Positions 1 through 4,355 of a stretch of 6,612 nt of DNA are shown here, piece after piece. The stretch is taken from contig JAOUFL010000134.1 in NCBI GenBank assembly GCA_029858245.1, positions 1 to 6,612 on the forward strand, read 5' to 3'. The number at the start of each line of letters is the position of its first letter. Position 1 is the stretch's first letter. The notes under the pieces are model-generated. The model was not told the origin of the DNA. It saw only the letters and a list, made by a program, of their open reading frames with translations, and made no database searches. A program made the position numbers and the translations under genes. This DNA is from Candidatus Zixiibacteriota bacterium (GTDB lineage Bacteria > Zixibacteria > MSB-5A5 > RBG-16-43-9).

Positions 1-1
1 T

Positions 2-352
2 TATCTTGCTACTGCTCCAAAAAGCAACGCCATATATAAAGCCTTTGGAAAAGTGCAAAAGGAGATTCAGGAAACCCAGGCTTTACCGGTGCCCTTGCAT
101 ATCCGAAACCCGGTCACCAAATTGATGAAAGAATTGGATTATGGCAAGGATTACAAATACCCGCATGACTACCCTTATCATTTTATCGATGAGGAATACC
201 TGCCGGATAACCTGAAAGGAAGAAGATACTATCATCCCACTGATTTCGGCTTTGAGAAGGAGATTAAAAAGAGAATGGAGTGGTGGCAGAAAAAAAAGGA
301 AGAGTTGAGAAAAAGCAAAGAGAAAATAAAACCTGATGAACCAGGTAATTAA
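2..352 (+). CDS. rarA: Replication-associated recombination protein A (AAA+ ATPase), C-terminal part only
   Basis: The reading frame is open from the first bases of the window, so the gene starts upstream; the GTG at 53 is an internal valine codon, not a start. The 116 visible codons match the C-terminal tetramerisation region of RarA/MgsA: an APKSNAIYKAF block near the left edge, then VPLHIRNPVTKLMKELDYG, then a YKYPHDYP stretch, then RRYYHPTDFGFEKEI. These blocks are recognisable from E. coli RarA. The family is a cytoplasmic AAA+ ATPase related to clamp-loader subunits and RuvB, acting at stalled replication forks together with SSB. The Walker motifs lie outside the window and cannot be checked. 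The protein ends in a Lys/Glu-rich, probably helical tail (roughly the last 25 residues) that looks lineage-specific. The stop is TAA, and no U-rich terminator follows. The family call is confident. Confidence 0.93.
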   Translation, partial: YLATAPKSNAIYKAFGKVQKEIQETQALPVPLHIRNPVTKLMKELDYGKDYKYPHDYPYHFIDEEYLPDNLKGRRYYHPTDFGFEKEIKKRMEWWQKKKEELRKSKEKIKPDEPGN

Positions 353-361
353 AGATCGTTT

Positions 362-438
362 TTCGTAGTGCGACCCTGCTTGTCCCGCAGTAAGCGGGAT
401 CAGAGTTGTGTTGCGAGGCTGAAGCCTCGCACTACGAA
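362..438. repeat. Compound palindromic element, three nested stems
   Basis: An outer perfect 12-bp inverted repeat pairs 362-373 (TTCGTAGTGCGA) with 427-438. Inside are a 6-bp hairpin at 383-388/394-399 (TCCCGC, loop AGTAA) and a perfect 7-bp hairpin at 413-419/424-430 (GCGAGGC, loop TGAA). The last overlaps the right arm of the outer stem, so the two are mutually exclusive. There is no T-run on the right side, so this is not a classical intrinsic terminator, although it fills the gap after rarA. Its appearance is that of a dispersed intergenic palindrome whose left copy is truncated. It belongs to a different family from the C/T-rich repeats further on. Confidence 0.75.
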
Positions 439-484
439 GTTTAATAAATGGTTCAACGAATTGGGCAACTACAAATAGGTACCT

Positions 485-1762
485 ATGTTTAAGAAAAGCT
501 TCATACCCATTCTTTTCTTATTTTTAATTTTGCTCCTCTTCCCTTTTAATTCGGAAGCTCAGAAGTTATTAATCCCCATGGATTTTTCCCAAAAGGACCA
601 TCTTAAAGCCTATGGAGTAGCCTACTGGTGCCTGAGACAGGGTTATACTGTGGAGTGGTTATTAAATTACCGTTCAGGCTCTTTTATAGCAGATTACAGG
701 GAGGAAATTGCTGACCGTTGCAGGTTACAGGGTGTTACTTTTGAAAACATCAACCTTGCTTCTGCTGGTTCCATCTATCAGGAGATAGAGGAAAACAATA
801 TGGAGGTAGTTTTACTGGAAAAAGCTCCAGCTATAGCAGTCTATGTCCCTCCGACTAAAGAGCCCTGGGATGATGCGGTAAGATTAGCTTTGGCCTATGC
901 TGAGATCCCCTATAAAACGCTGTGGGATGTAGAGGTCTTAAAAGGTGAGCTGGAAAAATATGACTGGCTGCATCTGCATCATGAGGATTTCACTGGTCAG
1001 TACGGTAAATTTTACGCTAATTTCCGTAACGAGTTATGGTACAGAGAAGAACAGAGAATCTGCAAGGAAACAGCGAGGAGTTTAGGTTTTGATAAGGTCT
1101 CTGAGGAGAAAAAAACAGTGGCAAGAGTTATAAAAGATTATGTTGCCCGTGGAGGTTTTCTCTTTGCTGTATGCTCGGCTCCTGAGACCATTGATATTGC
1201 GCTCTCTGCAGAAAAAGTCGATATAGTGCCACGGGAATTCGACGGTGACCCTCCGGATGTAGATTGTCAGAACAAGCTGGACTACTCCCGGACTTTTGCT
1301 TTTACAGATTTCACTTTATCCTTAAATCCTATGGAATACAGACACTCTGATATTGACACTCAGCCGGACAGACTATTCTGGGGTATAGATGCTCGTAACG
1401 ATTATTTTACTCTGTTTGATTTTTCAGCTAAGTTAGACCCGGTCCCTTCGATGCTGGTGCAGAACCACGTAAATGTTGTTGCAGGCTTTATGGGGCAAAC
1501 AACCGCCTTCAGGAAATCCCTTCTAAAAAAATATGTCACTATTTTAGCTGAGGTGGAAGGGGTGGACGAGGTCAGATACATTCATGGTAATTTCGGAAGA
1601 GGAACCTTCACCTTTTTATCCGGGCACGACCCGGAAGACTACGAACATCGTGTGGGAGACCCTCCTACTGATTTAAACCTGCACAAGAACTCTCCCGGCT
1701 ACCGCTTGATTTTGAACAATATCCTTTTCCCTGCAGCCAAAAAGAAGGAAAGAAAAACCTGA
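485..1762 (+). CDS. Secreted protein of unknown function, family often labelled 'asparagine synthetase B'
   Basis: The 425-aa product begins with a clear signal peptide: MFKKS, a hydrophobic core at about residues 6-20, and a probable cleavage after Ala25 (NSEA-Q). The mature protein should be periplasmic or exported. I recognise the overall sequence as a family recurring in Bacteroidetes/FCB genomes and, from memory, annotated 'asparagine synthetase B'. The sequence does not support that enzyme: there is no N-terminal catalytic Cys2 and no SGGxDS pyrophosphate loop. Visible landmarks are IPMDFSQKDHLKAYG at 30-44, WLHLHHEDFTGQYGKF at 161-176, GGFLFAVCSAP at 223-233, FMGQTTAFRK at 335-344, and GHDPEDYEHRVGDPPTDL at 380-397. 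The hydrophobic strand leading into Cys230, and IAVYVPP at 117-123, resemble class I glutamine-amidotransferase-like (ThuA/PfpI-like) folds, which is inference only. The His-rich motifs could be catalytic or bind metal. The only ribosome-binding signal is a weak AGGT 5 nt before the ATG; the start is chosen because the signal peptide follows it immediately. Confidence 0.8.
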   Translation: MFKKSFIPILFLFLILLLFPFNSEAQKLLIPMDFSQKDHLKAYGVAYWCLRQGYTVEWLLNYRSGSFIADYREEIADRCRLQGVTFENINLASAGSIYQEIEENNMEVVLLEKAPAIAVYVPPTKEPWDDAVRLALAYAEIPYKTLWDVEVLKGELEKYDWLHLHHEDFTGQYGKFYANFRNELWYREEQRICKETARSLGFDKVSEEKKTVARVIKDYVARGGFLFAVCSAPETIDIALSAEKVDIVPREFDGDPPDVDCQNKLDYSRTFAFTDFTLSLNPMEYRHSDIDTQPDRLFWGIDARNDYFTLFDFSAKLDPVPSMLVQNHVNVVAGFMGQTTAFRKSLLKKYVTILAEVEGVDEVRYIHGNFGRGTFTFLSGHDPEDYEHRVGDPPTDLNLHKNSPGYRLILNNILFPAAKKKERKT

Positions 1763-1764
1763 TC

Positions 1765-1843
1765 ACCCTCCCTTTATCCCTCCCATCAAGGGAGGGATAA
1801 TTTAATCTCCTCTCCCCTAGCGGGAGAGGATTAAGGAGAGGAG
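1765..1843. repeat. Inverted pair of C/T-rich palindromic units (R1-F1), upstream of the DUF559 gene
   Basis: R1 (1765-1800) has an outward tail (CCCTCCCTTTA) on the left and a perfect 11-bp hairpin, 1774-1784 with 1790-1800, loop ATCAA. F1 (1805-1843) has a perfect 8-bp hairpin, 1809-1816 with 1822-1829, loop CTAGC, extended to 9 bp by T1808-A1830. Its tail on the right, ATTAAGGAGAGGAG, repeats the G/A arm. The reverse complement of R1 aligns with F1 over its full length, so this is one repeat unit in two opposite orientations, with tails facing outward, like a BIME. A 29-base segment running from the R1 loop into the F1 left arm recurs exactly upstream of the transporter gene (4299-4327). 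It follows the stop codon of the secreted protein by 2 nt. Confidence 0.85.
1835..1843 (+). promoter_or_regulatory. Ribosome-binding site of the DUF559 gene, supplied by the repeat tail
   Basis: GGAGAGGAG ends 10 nt before the ATG at 1854 and lies entirely in the tail of repeat unit F1. It is also perfectly complementary, over 9 bases, to 1807-1815 in the left arm of the same unit. The left arm can therefore pair either with 1822-1829, leaving this site open, or with the site itself, closing it. Whether that choice is used for regulation is inference. Confidence 0.6.
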
Positions 1844-1853
1844 TAGAGAAAAA

Positions 1854-2216
1854 ATGAAAAGCAACATCACTAAGACAGCCAAGACTCTCAGAAAAAAATC
1901 CACTAAAGCAGAAAGATTATTATGGAGAAATTTAAGAGTAAAACAGATCAAAGGGCTTAAATTTAGAAGACAGGAACCTCTTGGAGACTATGTGGTAGAT
2001 TTTGTCTGTTTTGAAAAGCGGTTAGTGATTGAGGTAGATGGGGGACAGCTTATGATTGAAGTGGTTAAAGACAAAGAAAGAGAGAGATGGTTAAAGAAGC
2101 AGGAGTTCAAAATCTTGAGGTTCTGGAATAATGAAGTTTTAACGAATATAGAAAAGGTATTAGAAGTGATAAGAAGGAATTGCCTGTTTTCCTCTCCCCT
2201 GGTGGGAGAGGACTAA
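1854..2216 (+). CDS. DUF559 domain endonuclease-like protein (Vsr-related, PD-(D/E)XK type)
   Basis: The 120-aa product spans a whole DUF559 domain. It shows TKAERLLWRNLR (17-28), KFRRQEPLGDYVVDFVC (36-52), RLVIEVDGGQ (56-65), and the hallmark FKILRFWNNEVLTNIEKVLEVI (85-106). The family is related to the very-short-patch repair endonuclease; Asp49 and the Glu60-x-Asp62 pair sit where the metal-binding acidic residues are expected. Its biological role is not established. Oddity: family members I recall continue GGQ with His (GGQHYE-like), but here the loop reads GGQLMIEVVKD, so that His is missing and there is an extra residue, possibly from two compensating frameshifts. The start is well placed after a GGAGAGGAG site inside the upstream repeat. 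At the other end, residues 113-120 (SSPLVGED) and the TAA are encoded by repeat unit F2, so the natural C-terminus may have been replaced. Paired repeats on both sides suggest gene and repeats move or evolve together. Confidence 0.85.
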   Translation: MKSNITKTAKTLRKKSTKAERLLWRNLRVKQIKGLKFRRQEPLGDYVVDFVCFEKRLVIEVDGGQLMIEVVKDKERERWLKKQEFKILRFWNNEVLTNIEKVLEVIRRNCLFSSPLVGED

Positions 2217-2283
2217 GGAGAGGGGTAAATAAAAAACTTTTAGAAATTCCCCCTCCCTTTATCCCTCCCGTCGAGGGAGGGAA
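2190..2283. repeat. Inverted pair of C/T-rich palindromic units (F2-R2), downstream of the DUF559 gene
   Basis: F2 (2190-2225) has a perfect 9-bp hairpin, 2190-2198 with 2204-2212, loop CTGGT, and the tail CTAAGGAGAGGGG. R2 (2251-2283) has the left-hand tail CCCTCCCTTTA and a perfect 8-bp hairpin, 2262-2269 with 2275-2282, loop GTCGA. The two units are convergent, tails facing each other across about 25 bp, the opposite arrangement to the upstream pair, so the order around the gene is R-F-gene-F-R. F2 overlaps the end of the coding region and holds its stop codon. No T-run follows either hairpin on the + strand. Confidence 0.85.
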
Positions 2284-2524
2284 TACCAAAACTCGCGTAG
2301 CGGTGGTTTTAGACCTCCGCTGCCGACTTACATGACTGTACATTATTACTCTCATCATCGAGGAGAAAGAGAAATTACTATGAAACTACAAGCTTCAGCT
2401 TGCGTATGAGTATTAACAACCGTAGCGTCCTCCCTCCTGTTCTACGCATACATTCTAGAATAAGGACGACTCTCCGTTGCCAAAGGAGTGGTAACGCTAC
2501 AAATGAGTAGATGAAATTTTTTTA
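2284..2524. other. Gene-free stretch with several small hairpins
   Basis: I find no credible gene here. Three stems stand out. The first is an 11-bp imperfect hairpin, 2297-2307 with 2313-2323 (arm GTAGCGGTGGT, loop TTTAG, one mismatch and one G-U). The second is CAAGC-TTCA-GCTTG around 2389-2402. The third is a 7-bp stem, 2475-2481 with 2490-2496 (one G-U pair), close to a separate 7-bp inverted repeat of GTAGCGT at 2422-2428 with 2494-2500. The GCTTCAGC core of the second stem resembles, in reverse complement, the GGCTGAAGCC hairpin after rarA. The stretch reads as a mosaic of degraded dispersed palindromes. A structured RNA cannot be excluded, but there is no promoter, terminator or known fold to support one. 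Confidence 0.4.
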
Positions 2525-2527
2525 CCC

Positions 2528-2548
2528 CCTCTCCCCTGACGGGAGAGG
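2528..2548. repeat. Solitary C/T-rich palindromic unit (F3), tail missing
   Basis: A perfect 8-bp hairpin pairs 2528-2535 (CCTCTCCC) with 2541-2548, loop CTGAC. It matches the hairpins of units F1 and F2, but the G/A-rich tail is absent: the sequence continues GTAGAAAT. A run of seven T's lies to its left. That is the wrong side for a + strand terminator, and on the - strand the matching bases read as A's. It sits about 80 bp before the radical SAM gene. Confidence 0.75.
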
Positions 2549-2626
2549 TAGAAATATTCAGAAAGTGTTTGTTAATGGTCCCGAATTTCTGTAGTTTAGT
2601 ATCCAGCTTTATTTAAGTCGAGGCTT

Positions 2627-4246
2627 ATGAAGAATGCTTTACTAATCTATCCTGAATTCTCACCCTTTGGATTCTGGAACTATAAGGAAGTTTGTAAATT
2701 AGTCGGCTCCAAATATCCAGCCGCACCGCTGGGTATGATAACTTTGGCTGCACTTCTGCCCCAAGAATGGAATATCAGGCTAGTCGATATGAACATAACC
2801 CAATTGTATGATTCTGATATCGACTGGGCTGATCTGGTATTTATTGGTGGAATGCTATCACAGCAAGTTGGGTTTCTGCAGCTGATTGACCGGGTTCATG
2901 CGCGCGGTAAAAAAGTTGTTTCCGGCGGTCCTGACCCAACTTCACAGCCTGAGGTTTATAAAAGTTCTGATTATCTGGTTCTGGGTGAAGCCGAAGATAC
3001 TATCCAGCCATTTCTAAATGACCTTCAGGGGGGCGCAAAAAGTGGAGTGTATTTCCCTTCTGGGAATAAACCTGATCTTATCAACAGTCCTGTTCCACGC
3101 TTCGATTTACTGTCTTTAGATGATTATCTGATGATCGGCATTCAGTTCTCCCGTGGCTGTCCCTATAACTGTGAGTTCTGCGATATTATTGAGCTTTACG
3201 GCAGGGTGCCACGTACCAAGACACCACAGCAAATCGTAAAGGAGCTTAGTGTGCTTTATGATCTTGGGTATAGAGGTCATATCGATTTTGTAGATGACAA
3301 TTTCATAGGACATAAAGGAAAAGTAAAACAGGCTCTCAGGGCCCTCAGTAAATGGTCTAAGGCATATAATTATCCATTTTTCTTCTCGACGGAGGCGTCT
3401 ATCAATCTTGCAGACGATGAGGATCTTCTTGGATTAATGCAAGATGTGGACTTCAGGTACGTATTCATTGGCTTCGAATCGGTGAGTGAGGAGGTACTGC
3501 TTTCCAATCAAAAAATGCAAAACCTCAATCGAAAGCTCTACGATGATCTTCATAGAATCTACAATTATGGAATGGTTGTTAATGGTGGCTATATCGTTGG
3601 ATTTGATAATGAAACCAGTGAGACAACCAGACTGATTGCCGACTCTATCGAACATAATAAGATATGTATGGCCATGGTAGGTTTGCTTTACGCACTTCCT
3701 TGTACTCAGCTGGCTCACAGACTAAAACAGGAAAAGCGGCTATCTGAACATATAAACCTGTTGGATCCAGACAACCGGGATAACATTGATCAGGCCACCA
3801 GTGGACTTAATTTCGACACACAAAGACCCAGGCAAGAGATAATAGACGACTTTGTGTACATACTAAAAGAGGTATACAATGGGAGGAGATACTTCAATAG
3901 ATGTCTGAGACTGGGCCTGGTGTTGAAAGTTAGTAGAAAACACCAGCCCTCATTTTCCAAGAAACTGAACACCATACGTGCGTTAATCCGGCTGATCAAA
4001 CAGCTTGGGTTCTGGCCGTCAACCGCTTACTACTTTTGGAGAAACATCCTTATCCTATTGCTGGTTCGTCCATCCGCCATAGAAGAAGTAGTCAATCTGA
4101 TGGCGATGTACCTTCATTTTCGCAAACAAACAAAATACATCGTTGAACTGATGACTCGCAGTTCTCAAAATGTTAGCCAATACGAAATGATTGCCTCTGA
4201 CACTGTGACGAATGATAAGGAAGAGATTCCTACTGGTCATGCTTAA
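2627..4246 (+). CDS. Cobalamin-binding-domain radical SAM protein, DUF4070 type
   Basis: The 539-aa product has the layout of B12-binding radical SAM enzymes. Residues 1 to about 140 form the Rossmann-like cobalamin-binding domain (LLIYPEFSPF at 5-14, PLGMITLAALLP at 34-45, VVSGGPDPTSQPE at 97-109, LVLGEAED at 117-124). The radical SAM barrel follows, with the cluster motif C178-x3-C182-x2-C185 in RGCPYNCEFCDIIELYGRVPRTKTP. FVDDNFIG (221-228), FIGFES (280-285) and GGYIVGFD (320-327) are barrel strands and SAM-contact regions. The C-terminal 150 or so residues fit DUF4070. Typical of this class, the B12 domain shows no DxHxxG motif. Its best-known relative in architecture is HpnP, the hopanoid C-2 methylase, of similar length. 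No hopanoid genes are visible, so the substrate is unknown and the symbol is withheld. Such enzymes use a 4Fe-4S cluster, SAM and often methylcobalamin, commonly for C-methylation. A GAGG lies only 3 nt before the ATG, a weak site; the start is kept because the family N-terminus begins there. Confidence 0.88.
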   Translation: MKNALLIYPEFSPFGFWNYKEVCKLVGSKYPAAPLGMITLAALLPQEWNIRLVDMNITQLYDSDIDWADLVFIGGMLSQQVGFLQLIDRVHARGKKVVSGGPDPTSQPEVYKSSDYLVLGEAEDTIQPFLNDLQGGAKSGVYFPSGNKPDLINSPVPRFDLLSLDDYLMIGIQFSRGCPYNCEFCDIIELYGRVPRTKTPQQIVKELSVLYDLGYRGHIDFVDDNFIGHKGKVKQALRALSKWSKAYNYPFFFSTEASINLADDEDLLGLMQDVDFRYVFIGFESVSEEVLLSNQKMQNLNRKLYDDLHRIYNYGMVVNGGYIVGFDNETSETTRLIADSIEHNKICMAMVGLLYALPCTQLAHRLKQEKRLSEHINLLDPDNRDNIDQATSGLNFDTQRPRQEIIDDFVYILKEVYNGRRYFNRCLRLGLVLKVSRKHQPSFSKKLNTIRALIRLIKQLGFWPSTAYYFWRNILILLLVRPSAIEEVVNLMAMYLHFRKQTKYIVELMTRSSQNVSQYEMIASDTVTNDKEEIPTGHA

Positions 4247-4265
4247 CCCTCTCTTTATCCCTCCC

Positions 4266-4300
4266 CTGCGAGCCGTTCCGCCTATGGTGGATTACCGTCC
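4266..4300. repeat. 35-bp insertion carrying its own hairpin, inside the loop of unit R3
   Basis: Compared with unit R1, whose loop is the 5 bases ATCAA, R3 has 35 additional bases at the left end of the loop while both arms stay intact. The insert contains a 6-bp hairpin, TCCGCC at 4277-4282 with GGTGGA at 4286-4291 (loop TAT, one G-U pair). It looks like a small palindrome of another family that has landed inside this one. No clear target duplication is seen beyond CC at each side. Confidence 0.6.
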
Positions 4301-4337
4301 ATCAAGGGAGGGATAATTTAATCTCCTATCCCCTGGC

Positions 4338-4345
4338 AGGAGGGG
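4338..4345 (+). promoter_or_regulatory. Ribosome-binding site of the transporter gene, supplied by the repeat tail
   Basis: AGGAGGGG ends 10 nt before the ATG at 4356 and is the remaining tail of repeat unit F4. The spacing and position match those of the repeat-derived site in front of the DUF559 gene. Part of it (GGGG plus the next A) can pair with TCCCC at 4329-4333. Confidence 0.6.
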
Positions 4346-4355
4346 AATATAAAAG

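Larger units (their letters stand above)
4247..4345. repeat. Inverted pair of C/T-rich palindromic units (R3-F4), R3 interrupted, F4 reduced
   Basis: This pair starts on the base after the radical SAM stop codon. R3 keeps the left tail and both 11-bp arms (4255-4265 and 4306-4316), but its loop holds 35 extra bases. From 4299 to 4327 the sequence is identical to the corresponding part of the pair upstream of the DUF559 gene. F4 (4321-4345) keeps the left arm with one change (CCTATCCC) but has lost the proximal G/A arm: the loop is followed directly by AGGAGGGG, equivalent to the distal tail in F1 and F2. This fits a deletion between the two tandem G/A-rich blocks. Apart from the repeat and a short leader, there is nothing between the two genes. 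Confidence 0.82.

Noticed and set aside
485..1762. Naming the secreted protein AsnB (asparagine synthetase)
   Set aside because: It has a signal peptide and lacks the Cys2 nucleophile and the SGGxDS loop; the name rests on a label recalled for the family, not on this sequence.
1774..1800. Intrinsic terminator after the secreted-protein gene
   Set aside because: The hairpin is strong but is followed by TTTAAT and more C/T-rich repeat rather than a U-run, and the same hairpin occurs before genes as well as after them. Some attenuation remains possible.
2107..2358. Open frame of 83 codons on the minus strand
   Set aside because: It runs antisense through the end of the DUF559 gene and both palindromic units; its proline/serine-rich protein is translated repeat sequence and matches no family.
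2380..2409. Ten-codon frame (MKLQASACV) after a GAGGAG-like site
   Set aside because: It is too short and coincides with a palindrome; no sign of selection as a leader peptide can be seen.
1765..2548. CRISPR array
   Set aside because: The repeats are palindromic, alternate in orientation and have irregular spacing with a gene between them; there are no uniform spacers and no cas genes.
2569..2597. Promoter for the radical SAM gene (TTGTTA, 17 bp, TAGTTT)
   Set aside because: The -10 box is too poor and nothing else supports it; the gene must be transcribed somehow, but this match alone does not qualify.
3116..4240. Four open frames of 61-94 codons on the minus strand
   Set aside because: They lie antisense inside the radical SAM gene, whose family match and conserved motifs extend over the whole length.
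2627..4246. Assigning the radical SAM gene as hpnP
   Set aside because: Domain order and length fit, but DUF4070 proteins are diverse and no hopanoid genes are in the window.
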